A DNA stretch of 27,605 bases from an uncultured Collinsella sp. (GCA_900547125.1 URFU01000013.1:1-27605); one strand, 5' to 3'; counted from the first letter of the stretch, positions 6,807 through 14,655 are shown. The notes: generated by a model not told the origin, from the sequence alone. Numbers and translations: made by a program.

Positions 6807-7748
6807 GTGCCGGAGAACCAAGAACATACCGAAGCTACTCCCTCGTCGCTCGCTGTGGTGGCGGGGGAGTATCTCGATTACCTTGCGGTCGAGCGGGGTT
6901 TGGCGCGCAATACGATTGCGGCCTACCGTCGTGACCTGACGACGTACTGCGCCTATCTGGAGCGGGCGGGCATTGTGTCTTTTGAAGAGGTAACCCGTCA
7001 GGTCGTGGAGGACTTTGTTGCCGATCGCCGCGACGGAGGCTATTCCGACGCCTCGGTGGAGCGCGCGCTTGCTGCCGTGAAGGGCCTGCATGCCTTTTTG
7101 GTGCGCGACGGGGCCGTGGCCCAAAACCCGACGGCGGCGTTGCGCCTGCCCAAAAAGGTAGATCGCCTGCCGGAATACCTTTCGGTGGAGGATGTCTCGG
7201 CACTGCTCGATCAAGACTTTCCCGAGGGCGAGATGGGGCTGCGCGATCATGCCATCTTGGAAGTGCTCTACGGATGCGGTTTGCGTGTGAGTGAGCTGGT
7301 TGGGCTCGATGTGGGCGATATCCATATCGATGACGGGTTTGTCCTGGTACGCGGTAAGGGCTCCAAGGAGCGTCTGGCCCCGTTGGTGGGAAGCGCGGCG
7401 CGTGCCCTGACACACTATATAGGTGACGGGCGTGCTCTCCTGGCCGCGCATGCTCACGGGACGGAGACCTTGGCGGCCTTTTTAAATAAGAACGGGCGTC
7501 GCCTGTCGCGCCAGGCCGTGCATGCGATATGCGAGCGGTATGGGCGCCAGGTGGGGCTGGTTGGGCTCCATCCCCACACCCTGCGCCACTCCTTTGCCAC
7601 CCACATGCTCGCGGGCGGTGCCGACCTGCGTGTGTTGCAGGAGATTTTGGGCCATGCCGATATTTCGACCACGCAGGTCTACACGCATGTCGATCGTACG
7701 CAGCTGACTGAGGTTTACCTGGCGGCCCACCCGCTGGCACATCGCTAA
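6807..7748 (+). CDS. xerD: Tyrosine recombinase XerD (chromosome dimer resolution)
   Basis: A 313-residue site-specific recombinase. The N-terminal SAM-like core-binding domain is at about residues 15-100 (EYLDYLAVERGLARNTIAAY), followed by the catalytic domain. All six active-site residues are visible: Arg160 (GLRVSELVGL), Lys184 (RGKGSKERL), His257 and Arg260 (HPHTLRHSF), His283 (LGHADISTT) and the nucleophile Tyr292 (QVYTHV). The GTG at 6807, two bases after the pyrG stop, is the best start I can find; it has no ideal ribosome binding site, which suggests translational coupling to pyrG. Length and the C-terminus fit the housekeeping XerC/XerD group and not an integrase. The XerD rather than XerC label is from general resemblance only. 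Confidence 0.9.
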   Translation: MPENQEHTEATPSSLAVVAGEYLDYLAVERGLARNTIAAYRRDLTTYCAYLERAGIVSFEEVTRQVVEDFVADRRDGGYSDASVERALAAVKGLHAFLVRDGAVAQNPTAALRLPKKVDRLPEYLSVEDVSALLDQDFPEGEMGLRDHAILEVLYGCGLRVSELVGLDVGDIHIDDGFVLVRGKGSKERLAPLVGSAARALTHYIGDGRALLAAHAHGTETLAAFLNKNGRRLSRQAVHAICERYGRQVGLVGLHPHTLRHSFATHMLAGGADLRVLQEILGHADISTTQVYTHVDRTQLTEVYLAAHPLAHR

Positions 7749-7781
7749 TACGCTGCTGAGCTGCGATTACATGCTATCCGA

Positions 7782-7843
7782 GGACGGACCCCCGATTGCT
7801 GGAACGTGCTGTTGCGCACGTTTTGGCAATCGGGGGTCCGTCC
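7782..7843. repeat. 62-base long hairpin after xerD, possible terminator
   Basis: An 18-bp perfect outer stem (7782-7799 with 7826-7843, arm GGACGGACCCCCGATTGC) carries a second 7-bp stem, AACGTGC (7803-7809) with GCACGTT (7816-7822), on a TGTTGC loop. Only a short T-run (CATTTTG) follows. It may end the pyrG-xerD transcript, but its length and perfection also suit a palindromic repeat element. Confidence 0.65.
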
Positions 7844-7950
7844 CATTTTGCGCCACCGGCCAATGGCACGGCGGGGTGCACATGCCGCGCGTGGGAGAGT
7901 TTGGGGGCGATGTGAACGGCATGTAAAGGGACATAAAAATCGCCTCAAGG
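7844..7950. other. Intergenic stretch upstream of the mraZ regulatory block
   Basis: No gene is supported here. The only structure found is ACATGCCG (7880-7887), which pairs perfectly with CGGCATGT (7917-7924), followed by an A-rich patch (7924-7939). Confidence 0.35.
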
Positions 7951-7966
7951 TCAACTTGAAGGTTGA
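7951..7966. promoter_or_regulatory. Candidate MerR-type operator upstream of mraZ
   Basis: TCAACTTGAAGGTTGA is a dyad (TCAAC-6-GTTGA) nested inside a wider dyad, CCTCAA (7943-7948) with TTGAGG (7963-7968). A copy identical at 15 of 16 positions lies in the ftsZ promoter region at 22484-22499. Spaced dyads of this kind are typical of MerR-family sites. The regulator is not in the window. Confidence 0.5.
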
Positions 7967-7971
7967 GGTTG

Positions 7972-8005
7972 AAAGGCGGGGTGCTACAGGTGGCATCCCG
8001 CCTTT
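7972..8005. other. 13-bp stem-loop in the mraZ upstream region
   Basis: AAAGGCGGGGTGC (7972-7984) pairs with GCATCCCGCCTTT (7993-8005) with one G-T pair and an 8-base loop. The Ts at the end are part of the stem and GCG follows, so terminator activity is doubtful; an attenuator or leader hairpin is possible. Confidence 0.45.
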
Positions 8006-8010
8006 GCGTT

Positions 8011-8030
8011 AAACACAACATATTGTGTTT
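8011..8030. promoter_or_regulatory. 20-bp palindrome, possible operator
   Basis: AAACACAA and TTGTGTTT are perfect inverted arms separated by CATA. It is AT-rich in a GC-rich genome and adjoins the LexA-like box, so a protein-binding site is likelier than an RNA hairpin. I do not recognise the regulator. Confidence 0.4.
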
Positions 8031-8031
8031 T

Positions 8032-8045
8032 CGAACATATGCTCG
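8032..8045. promoter_or_regulatory. LexA (SOS) box upstream of mraZ
   Basis: CGAACATATGCTCG matches 13 of 14 positions of the Gram-positive/actinobacterial LexA consensus CGAACRNRYGTTCG. It lies 68 bases upstream of the candidate mraZ -35 and does not overlap that promoter, so it may act on another start site or at a distance. Confidence 0.5.
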
Positions 8046-8078
8046 GGGGTGGCGCCCAATAGTTAGGGGGTGGAGTGC

Positions 8079-8125
8079 TGGGGTAGGGTGGGGGAAAGGG
8101 TGGGGAAAAGTGTTGAAAAATGGGG
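8079..8125 (+). promoter_or_regulatory. TGGGG repeats, candidate MraZ binding sites
   Basis: TGGGG occurs at 8079-8083, 8089-8093, 8101-8105 and 8121-8125; the first two are separated by exactly 5 bases. MraZ of Escherichia coli binds TGGGN repeats with 5-base spacers in front of its own operon. The array runs into the mraZ promoter. The later spacings (7 and 15 bases) deviate from that rule. Confidence 0.45.
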
Positions 8126-8141
8126 CGGTTCCCCATATTAT
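8113..8141 (+). promoter_or_regulatory. Promoter of the mraZ-led dcw operon
   Basis: TTGAAA (8113-8118) and TATTAT (8136-8141) are separated by 17 bases, the best sigma-70-type promoter in this interval. Transcription would start near 8148 and give a leader of about 60 bases. Confidence 0.6.
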
Positions 8142-8173
8142 TAATGACGTCGACAGGCGGGGTGGTTCCCCGC
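8121..8173. promoter_or_regulatory. Twin GGGGYGGTTCCCC dyads bracketing the mraZ -10
   Basis: TGGGGCGGTTCCCCA (8121-8135) fills the spacer between -35 and -10. GCGGGGTGGTTCCCCGC (8157-8173) lies just after the expected start point. Their centres are 37 bases apart. Two matching dyads around a promoter suggest a repressor, possibly MraZ itself because the first contains a TGGGG unit, but they could also fold as RNA hairpins. Confidence 0.45.
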
Positions 8174-8209
8174 GTACGTGCCATCTGAGTAACCGAGGGG
8201 AGGGCGCAC

Positions 8210-8644
8210 ATGGGAATGACTGGTGCATACGAGCGCAATCTCGATGCAAAAGGTCGTCTGTCCCTGCCTGCACCCCTTCGCGAGGAACTTGGAGAGCACG
8301 TTCGCGTGTTCAAAGCCCTGGATGTCGATGCTCTGTACGTGTTCTCTGCCGAGGCCTTCGATAAGTGGGTCGAAGGACTCTTCGCGGGTCGTGAGGGCCA
8401 CGAGGGTTTTAACCCGCGTGACATCAACGACCAGAAGCTCATGAGGGCGATCAACAAGCGCACCACGTCGATGGATGTGGACAGCGCCGGTCGTATCGGT
8501 CTTTCTGAGTCTCTCCGCAAGCAGGCGAACCTTGACCGCGAGGTCACGGTTGTGGGCAACTACGACCACCTTGAGGTTTGGGACCGCGCCGCGGCCGATG
8601 AGGACGATGACGACGAGGCTCTGCTTGACCTCTTCTTCTCGTAA
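8210..8644 (+). CDS. mraZ: Transcriptional regulator MraZ
   Basis: A 144-residue protein with two SpoVT/AbrB-type halves, the normal MraZ length. Each half shows the DxxxR signature: Asp12-AKG-Arg16 in the first (NLDAKGRLSLPAPLREEL) and DSAGR in the second (MDVDSAGRIGLSESLRKQA). MraZ forms ring-shaped oligomers that bind repeats upstream of their own gene and control the dcw operon. GAGGGGAGG at 8195-8203 sets the start at 8210. The C-terminus is strongly acidic (ADEDDDDEALLDLF). It is the first gene of the cluster, 20 bases before rsmH. Confidence 0.96.
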   Translation: MGMTGAYERNLDAKGRLSLPAPLREELGEHVRVFKALDVDALYVFSAEAFDKWVEGLFAGREGHEGFNPRDINDQKLMRAINKRTTSMDVDSAGRIGLSESLRKQANLDREVTVVGNYDHLEVWDRAAADEDDDDEALLDLFFS

Positions 8645-8664
8645 GGGCAAGGCACGAGTAACGG

Positions 8665-9630
8665 ATGGAGCGTGGGATCTTGACACAAGAATATCGGCAT
8701 GAACCTGTCATGCTCGGCGAAGTGCTTGAGTCGCTGCAGCTCAAGAGCGGCTCCGTTGTCTGCGATTGCACCCTTGGCGGTGCCGGTCATTCGGTAAAGA
8801 TGGCCGCGCAGGTGGGGGAGACGGGCCTTTTGCTCGGCGTCGATCAGGACGACATGGCCCTCGAGGCCGCTGGTGCCCGTCTGGACCGCGAGGTTCCCGG
8901 CGTCCCGCACCAGCTGCTGAAGGGCAACTTCGGCGACTTGGACGAGCTGCTTTGCTCGGCCGAGGTGCCCGGGGTCGATGGCTTCCTGTTTGACTTGGGC
9001 GTTTCGTCACCGCAACTCGATATCCCTGGCAGGGGCTTTTCGTATAACGAAGATGCCCCATTGGACATGCGGATGGATCCGGGTAACAACACCCTAAACG
9101 CAGCTGAGGTCATCAACACCTATAACGAACACGACCTCGCCCGGATTCTACGCGTCTACGGCGAAGAGAAGTTCGCCTCGCAGATTGCGCGCGAGATTGT
9201 GCGCCGTCGCGAGCAAGAACCGATCGAAACTACAGGCCAATTTGTCGAGATCATCAAGGCTGGCATTCCGGCTGCCGCTCGTCGGCATGGTGGGCACCCG
9301 GCCAAGAAGAGCTTCCAGGCCATTCGCATCGAGGTCAACCACGAGCTCGATGTGCTCGAGAGGGGGCTTGATGCCGCCACCAGGTGGCTCAACCCGGGCG
9401 GACGCATCTGCGTCATCTCGTATCACTCGCTCGAGGACCGTATCGTAAAGAACCACTTTAAGGAGATGAGCCAGGGGTGCACGTGCCCGCCGGAGATTCC
9501 GGTGTGCGTGTGCGGCAACGTGCCGATACTCAAGGTCATCACCCGCAAACCCTTGGTTGCCCAACCCGATGAGGTTGCGCGCAACCCTCGGGCGAGATCA
9601 GCCAAAATCCGCGTGGCGCAGCGCCTGTAG
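8665..9630 (+). CDS. rsmH: 16S rRNA (cytosine-1402-N4)-methyltransferase RsmH
   Basis: A 321-residue S-adenosylmethionine-dependent methyltransferase (formerly MraW) that N4-methylates C1402 in the ribosomal decoding centre. It shows YRHEPVMLGEVLESL, the SAM-binding CDCTLGGAGHS glycine loop, FLFDLGVSSPQLDIPGRGFSYNEDAPLDMRMD, KKSFQAIRIEVNHEL, and the CVISYHSLEDRIVKNHF segment. A cysteine-rich patch (CTCPPEIPVCVCG) precedes the C-terminal RSAKIRVAQRL, as in the family. ATG 8665 has only a weak upstream AAGG; TTG 8680, with GGAG 9 bases ahead, is an alternative start. Second gene of the dcw operon. Confidence 0.96.
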   Translation: MERGILTQEYRHEPVMLGEVLESLQLKSGSVVCDCTLGGAGHSVKMAAQVGETGLLLGVDQDDMALEAAGARLDREVPGVPHQLLKGNFGDLDELLCSAEVPGVDGFLFDLGVSSPQLDIPGRGFSYNEDAPLDMRMDPGNNTLNAAEVINTYNEHDLARILRVYGEEKFASQIAREIVRRREQEPIETTGQFVEIIKAGIPAAARRHGGHPAKKSFQAIRIEVNHELDVLERGLDAATRWLNPGGRICVISYHSLEDRIVKNHFKEMSQGCTCPPEIPVCVCGNVPILKVITRKPLVAQPDEVARNPRARSAKIRVAQRL

Positions 9631-9720
9631 GCGCGACCGCGCGAAATTGGACCTCCCGCTCGCACCATAAACGAAGCTTAAACACACTACCAACGTACTC
9701 GGGATGGGAGGCGGCATATC

Positions 9721-10191
9721 ATGGGCTATAACACCTCAAACGCAGCACTCGCCTATGATATGAACGCCATGCCCGCCTACCGCGAGGCACCGCAGGCGCC
9801 CGTTGCCCCTCGTGAGCAACGCACGCCGCGTTTTGATGTCTACACGGGCGCGGGCCGTCAGGCAAACCAGGCGGTAAGCCCGGTTTTCATGAGCGTTCGT
9901 AATCCGGTTTGCTGCTTCGCGGCTGTCTTCATGACGATCGGTGTCGCCCGCGTGGCACTTGCCGGTGTCACGGCCCAGGTGCTCAACGGCAACGCAGAGC
10001 TTGCCAGCACGCTCGAGAAGGCGACCGACGAGAGTTCTAACCTTGAGGTCATGCATTCGGTCTATGGTGCCGACACACGTATTCGCGATCTTTCGGGCGC
10101 CTATGGCATGGTGGAGCCCAGCGAGAGCGTTACGCTTGACTTTTCGCAGGATGCAGCCGCGGGCGCTAGCTCGACTGCGGCCGCTCAGTAA
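9721..10191 (+). CDS. ftsL: FtsL-like divisome protein
   Basis: A 156-residue bitopic membrane protein: a cytoplasmic N-terminus of about 60 residues rich in Ala, Pro and Arg, one membrane span at about 63-83 (VCCFAAVFMTIGVARVALAGV), then a predicted coiled coil (about 88-115, QVLNGNAELASTLEKATDE). The C-terminal RIRDLSGAYGMVEPSESVTLDF resembles the end of FtsL proteins. FtsL is short and poorly conserved, so the call depends on topology and on the slot between rsmH and ftsI, where ftsL normally sits. In other bacteria it forms a periplasmic/extracellular complex with FtsB/DivIC and FtsQ that activates FtsWI. GGGAGG at 9706-9711 precedes the ATG by 9 bases. Confidence 0.75.
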   Translation: MGYNTSNAALAYDMNAMPAYREAPQAPVAPREQRTPRFDVYTGAGRQANQAVSPVFMSVRNPVCCFAAVFMTIGVARVALAGVTAQVLNGNAELASTLEKATDESSNLEVMHSVYGADTRIRDLSGAYGMVEPSESVTLDFSQDAAAGASSTAAAQ

Positions 10192-10209
10192 ATAAGACGG
10201 TAGCTGAGT

Positions 10210-12075
10210 ATGACAAATGACTATCGCCGCGGTTCCGACGGGGACCACGGGTCTGGACGTCCCTCCTCGCGGGGACGTTCTGGTTATCAAGGAACGGGTC
10301 GGCCATCTTACAACGCGGGGCCGTCCTATGGCAACGACCCTGCGTCGCGTCTTCGTGGCTCGGGCGGACCTCGGGTACGCAATACGGGCGCGCGCAAGGG
10401 GTCGTCGTCTGAATGGGTTACGGGATCGCCGCTGCCTCGCCGCGATGTCGTTATGGGCTGTATCGGGGTTGGCCTTGCCGCGGGCGTCTTCCGTCTTGCC
10501 GAATACCAGATCGTGAATGCTGACAAGCTGCGCGAGCGCGCGGACGCGCGTCGCCTGCTCTCACAGACGCTCTATGCCAAACGTGGCACTATCTACGACC
10601 GCAACGGCAACGTGCTGACGTCGTCGGTCGAATGCCGCAATGTCGCCGTGAACCCTCAGCTTGTCGAGGACGTCGACAAGACGGTCTCGGCGCTGGTCAA
10701 GGCCACCGGTATCGATAAAAAGACCTGTCGCAAGCTGGTACTGTCTGATGGTTCCTGGGTGTATATCAAGCGCCAGGTCGACGAGGATGACGCTGCCGCC
10801 CTGGAAAAGAAGAATCTACCCGGCGTGCTCTTTGAGCAGGCGATGAAGCGGGTTTACCCGTATGGAAACCTGGCTTCTCAGCTGCTGGGCGTCGTGAACG
10901 TGGACAACGCTGGCCTGACGGGACTCGAAAAACAATACGATGAGCTTCTGACCGGAACGAATGGCTCTCTTGTGCGCGAGCGCGCAAGAGATGGCGGCTA
11001 CATCGCGGGCGGTGCCTATAACAAGGTTGCTGCGATCGATTGCGTGGATATCGTGACGACGATCGACGTCAACATTCAGCGCGCCGCGGAAGATGCCTTG
11101 GCCGAGGCGGTCGAGAAGACGAAGGCCAAAAACGGGTCGGCCCTGGTGACCGACCCGACGACTGGAGAGATCCTGGCCGCCTGCTCGTATCCGACCTACG
11201 ACCAGACCAATTTGGAAAACGCCAAGACCGAGGACATGAACCTTCGTCTGGTGACGGATGCCTACGAGCCCGGTTCGGTCTTTAAGACGCTGGTTGCGGG
11301 CGCCGGATTTGATTTGGGCGTTGTGCGCCCGAGCACATCGTTTGAGGTTCCCGCGAGTATCAAGGTGGGCGACGATACCGTTACCGATGCCGACAAGCGT
11401 GACTACACCATGACAATGGACGTACGCGAGATGATGCGCCGTTCGTCCAATGTCGGTTTTGTCCTGGTGGGGCGCAAGATCGGTGCCGATGATTTTGCCA
11501 CCTATGTGGACAAGTGGGGTATCGGTCATAGCTCCGGTGTCGATTTTCCGGGTGAGAGCCTGGGCATCGTCAAGGAGCGCGACCAGTACGATGGTGCCAC
11601 CTTGGGTGCTATGAGCTTTGGCCAGGCGCTGTCCGTCTCGCCGATTGAGGTCGCACGTGCCGTGGGCGGCATCGCGAACGGCGGCGTGATGATGACTCCG
11701 CACTTCTATAAGTCGAGCAAGGGCGATGAAAAGGATTGGGGCGAGGGGGATCGCGCGATTTCCGAGGAGGCCGCCTCGCAGGTGACATCGTGTATGCAGA
11801 CGGTCGTTGCCGAGGGAACGGGTGTTGGCGGCGCGGTGGACGGCTACGACGTGGCGGGCAAGACCGGTACGGCCGAGCGCGCCGATGAGAACGGCGGCTA
11901 CCTCAAAGAGAACTACATGTCGTCTTTTATGGGGTTTGCCCCGGCGCAGTCGCCCAAGGTCCTGTGCTATATCACCCTTGACGGAACCCCGTCAGGCTCC
12001 GATGCCGCCGCAGTGCCGTTCCAGTCCATTATGGCCAGCGCGCTTGACGTGTTGGGTGTCCCACGCACCAAGTAG
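10210..12075 (+). CDS. ftsI: Septal peptidoglycan transpeptidase FtsI (class B PBP)
   Basis: A 621-residue class B penicillin-binding protein that cross-links septal peptidoglycan. Residues 1-78 are a disordered, Arg/Gly/Ser-rich cytoplasmic tail; one membrane span follows at about 80-97 (VVMGCIGVGLAAGVFRLA); the PBP dimerisation domain starts at AKRGTIYDRNG (123-133). The transpeptidase domain carries all three active-site motifs: Ser356-VFK359 (nucleophile), Ser412-Ser-Asn414 and Lys551-Thr-Gly553. No PASTA domain is seen. The tail is longer than in E. coli FtsI and contains DPASRLRGSGGPRVR (43-57), which recurs in FtsW. It starts 18 bases after the ftsL-like gene. Confidence 0.96.
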   Translation: MTNDYRRGSDGDHGSGRPSSRGRSGYQGTGRPSYNAGPSYGNDPASRLRGSGGPRVRNTGARKGSSSEWVTGSPLPRRDVVMGCIGVGLAAGVFRLAEYQIVNADKLRERADARRLLSQTLYAKRGTIYDRNGNVLTSSVECRNVAVNPQLVEDVDKTVSALVKATGIDKKTCRKLVLSDGSWVYIKRQVDEDDAAALEKKNLPGVLFEQAMKRVYPYGNLASQLLGVVNVDNAGLTGLEKQYDELLTGTNGSLVRERARDGGYIAGGAYNKVAAIDCVDIVTTIDVNIQRAAEDALAEAVEKTKAKNGSALVTDPTTGEILAACSYPTYDQTNLENAKTEDMNLRLVTDAYEPGSVFKTLVAGAGFDLGVVRPSTSFEVPASIKVGDDTVTDADKRDYTMTMDVREMMRRSSNVGFVLVGRKIGADDFATYVDKWGIGHSSGVDFPGESLGIVKERDQYDGATLGAMSFGQALSVSPIEVARAVGGIANGGVMMTPHFYKSSKGDEKDWGEGDRAISEEAASQVTSCMQTVVAEGTGVGGAVDGYDVAGKTGTAERADENGGYLKENYMSSFMGFAPAQSPKVLCYITLDGTPSGSDAAAVPFQSIMASALDVLGVPRTK

Positions 12076-12198
12076 GGGGTTACTATCTATGAAATGGCCA
12101 GTCGGTTAATCCGGGTTGTTCACACGCCCTGCACCACGCGTAGGCGGCGCTGGGATACAATACGCCGATAGCATTATTAGGTTTACAGGGGAGCTGCA

Positions 12199-13623
12199 AT
12201 GATAGAGATCGCCGTCAACAATCTCGCGGCCGCAACAGGGGCCCGAACCGTGACGGGAGAAGCCGATCGGGTATGCTGCGGTTGCGTTATCGACTCGCGC
12301 CAGGTTGAGGAGGGCACGATATTCGTCGCCTTCCCGGGTGAAAAGGTCGACGGCAACGACTTTGCTTCCCGTGCCATCGAGTCGGGTGCCGGCGCCGTAG
12401 TGATGACGCGCGAGCCCGATGCCGAGCTGCTTTCGCTGGCCCATGAGAAGGGCTGCGCCATCCTGCATACCGATGACCCCGAGGAGTTTTTGCTGCGCCT
12501 GGCTCACGCTTATCGTTTGGAGCTTGGCTGCCTGGTAATTGGCATTACCGGCTCTATCGGCAAGACGACGACCAAGGACGTGCTCGCCGCGGTGCTCGCC
12601 AAGCGCTATCGCGTTTGGGCAACCAAGGGTAACTACAACAACCTGATCGGTATGCCGCTCACGGTGCTGGCGGCCCCTGCCGACACCGAGGTTTTGGTGC
12701 TCGAGATGGGCATGAACCATTTCCACGAGATTGAGCGCATGTCTCAGTCCGCCAATCCCAACCTTGCCATTGTGACCAAGATCGGCACCTCCCATATCGG
12801 TATTCTGGGCAGTCGCGAGAACATCGCTCGTGCCAAATCCGAGATTGTTGGCGGCATGTGCGCCGCCGGAGACCTTCTCCCGTTGCTGGTTTTGGGTGGT
12901 GAGGACGACTTTACCCCGTTCATCCGCGACACCTTTGCCGCGCCTGCGGGCGTCGACGTGATGCTTGCGGGCGTCTCGGACGACGATGAGGTCCGTGCGT
13001 GCGACATTCGCATTGATGACGAGGGACGCCCGGTCTTTACGCTCGATTTTGGCTTGGGCGAGACTATCGACACACTGCTTGCCATTCCCGGCGCGCAGTC
13101 CGTTCCCAATGCCGTCAAGGCCGCGGCGGTTGCCTATCGTCTTGGCGTGACGCCCAAGCAGATCGATGCCGCCTTTAGGGGTCTTACGATTACCGGGCAT
13201 CGCCAGGAAATCAAGCGCGCCAAGAGCGGCGCTCGCGTCATCGACGACTCATATAACGCCAGTGCCGAATCGATGGCAGCCGGCCTCGACCTGCTGTGTT
13301 CGCTTTCGTGCACGGGTTCGCGCATGGCGGTTCTGGGCGAGATGGGCGAGATGGGCGACGAGGCTCCTCGCATGCATGAGCTGGTGGGCGCCTATGCGGC
13401 GGCCAAGAAGCTCGATATGCTCGCATGTGTCGGCGGTGAGCTTGCCCAGCGTATGGCCGAGGCCGCGCGCATGATGGGTATGGATGAGGACCGCATTCAG
13501 GTGTTCTCCGACTATCAGCAGGTGCTCGACCGTATGGGCGGCGCTCTTGAGCAGCATGATGTCGTGCTGGTCAAGGGCTCACGCTTCGTTGAGCTCGATC
13601 GCTTTGTGGAAGGTGTGTGCTAG
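12199..13623 (+). CDS. murF: UDP-MurNAc-tripeptide--D-Ala-D-Ala ligase
   Basis: A 474-residue Mur ligase that adds the D-Ala-D-Ala dipeptide to the UDP-MurNAc-tripeptide in the cytoplasm. The N-terminal domain contains DSRQVEEGTIFVAFPGEKVDGNDF, followed by the ATP-binding GSIGKTTTK loop at residues 118-126 (Lys122). The central domain has KGNYNNLIGMPLTVL and EMGMNHFHEIERMS, and the C-terminal domain includes DDSYNASAESMAAGL; all are typical of MurF and distinguish it from MurE. GGGGAGC 6 bases upstream supports the ATG. A 123-base gap separates it from ftsI and contains a lone TACAAT at 12156-12161, so a weak internal promoter is possible. murE, which normally lies here, is absent. Confidence 0.96.
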   Translation: MIEIAVNNLAAATGARTVTGEADRVCCGCVIDSRQVEEGTIFVAFPGEKVDGNDFASRAIESGAGAVVMTREPDAELLSLAHEKGCAILHTDDPEEFLLRLAHAYRLELGCLVIGITGSIGKTTTKDVLAAVLAKRYRVWATKGNYNNLIGMPLTVLAAPADTEVLVLEMGMNHFHEIERMSQSANPNLAIVTKIGTSHIGILGSRENIARAKSEIVGGMCAAGDLLPLLVLGGEDDFTPFIRDTFAAPAGVDVMLAGVSDDDEVRACDIRIDDEGRPVFTLDFGLGETIDTLLAIPGAQSVPNAVKAAAVAYRLGVTPKQIDAAFRGLTITGHRQEIKRAKSGARVIDDSYNASAESMAAGLDLLCSLSCTGSRMAVLGEMGEMGDEAPRMHELVGAYAAAKKLDMLACVGGELAQRMAEAARMMGMDEDRIQVFSDYQQVLDRMGGALEQHDVVLVKGSRFVELDRFVEGVC

Positions 13624-13626
13624 TCC

Positions 13627-14646
13627 ATGTTCGGCAATCCTTCGTATCCTACGTACCAGGCATTTTTGGGATTGGGCATCGCCGCCGTCATCGCGATGCT
13701 GCTTATGCCGTGGTGGATTAAGCTCCTGAAGGTCGAGGGCATCGGCCAGCAGGTTCGCGCCGATGGCCCCAAGCGTCACCTGATTAAGCAGGGCACGCCC
13801 ACCATGGGTGGCGTCATCATCCTGGTTGCCGTTTCGCTGACCTGCCTTTTGATGGGAAAGCTCACCACCGAGCTCGTGCTTGTGCTGCTCGCCACGCTGG
13901 CAACCGGCGTTCTTGGCCTCATCGACGACCTGACTTCTGTCACGCACGGCCGCTCGCTCGGCCTGACGCCTCACGCCAAGATGATTGGCCTTACCCTCAT
14001 CTGCGTTACCTTTACCGTGCTTGCTGTCAACTGGTGCGGCGTCGCCCCCGAGATCCGTTTCCCCGGTGGCCTGACGATCGACCTTGGTGTGCTCTCGACC
14101 ACCATTTGCGGCCTCTCTTTTCCGTGGCTCTACCTTGTCTTTTGCTGGCTGATGATCGCGGGCCTTTCCAACGCCGTAAACCTCACCGACGGCTTGGACG
14201 GTCTTGCCGGCGGCACCTCCATGATCGCCATGCTGGCCATGGCTGCCATGGCGTTTTTGCACGGAGACGTGAACCTGTCCATCTTCTGCACCGCGTGTGC
14301 CGGTGCCTGCTTGGGCTTTCTGTGGTTCAACTGCTATCCGGCGAGCATCTTTATGGGCGATACCGGCTCGCTTGCCCTGGGTGCCGCTGTTGCCTGCACC
14401 TCCATCATGACCAACACCGAAGTCGTTTCCCTCATCATCGGCGGTCTGTTTATCGTCGAGACCCTGTCGGTCATGATCCAGGTTGTCTATTTCCACTTTA
14501 CGCACAAGCGCGTCTTCCTTATGGCGCCCATTCATCATCATTTCGAAAAGAAGGGCTGGGCCGAGACCAAGGTCGTCATCCGTTTTTGGATTGTCGCCGC
14601 GGCCTTCGGAGCCCTGGGCCTCGCGTTGTTCTTCCAGTTGGGATAG
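13627..14646 (+). CDS. mraY: Phospho-N-acetylmuramoyl-pentapeptide-transferase
   Basis: A 339-residue polytopic membrane enzyme with about ten spans that transfers phospho-MurNAc-pentapeptide to undecaprenyl phosphate, making lipid I. Diagnostic segments are GTPTMGGVIIL near the N-terminus, the aspartate motifs LGLIDDLTSV and NAVNLTDGLDGLAGGTSM, FMGDTGSLALGAA, and the cytoplasmic histidine cluster APIHHHFEKKGWAETKVV. Length and motif order are standard. It starts 3 bases after the murF stop codon, so translation is probably coupled. Confidence 0.97.
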   Translation: MFGNPSYPTYQAFLGLGIAAVIAMLLMPWWIKLLKVEGIGQQVRADGPKRHLIKQGTPTMGGVIILVAVSLTCLLMGKLTTELVLVLLATLATGVLGLIDDLTSVTHGRSLGLTPHAKMIGLTLICVTFTVLAVNWCGVAPEIRFPGGLTIDLGVLSTTICGLSFPWLYLVFCWLMIAGLSNAVNLTDGLDGLAGGTSMIAMLAMAAMAFLHGDVNLSIFCTACAGACLGFLWFNCYPASIFMGDTGSLALGAAVACTSIMTNTEVVSLIIGGLFIVETLSVMIQVVYFHFTHKRVFLMAPIHHHFEKKGWAETKVVIRFWIVAAAFGALGLALFFQLG

Positions 14647-14655
14647 TGGTCTTTC

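Noticed and set aside
7767..8559. Minus-strand frames across the mraZ upstream region (168 and 191 codons)
   Set aside because: Mutually overlapping, no family features, and they span promoter elements and hairpins.
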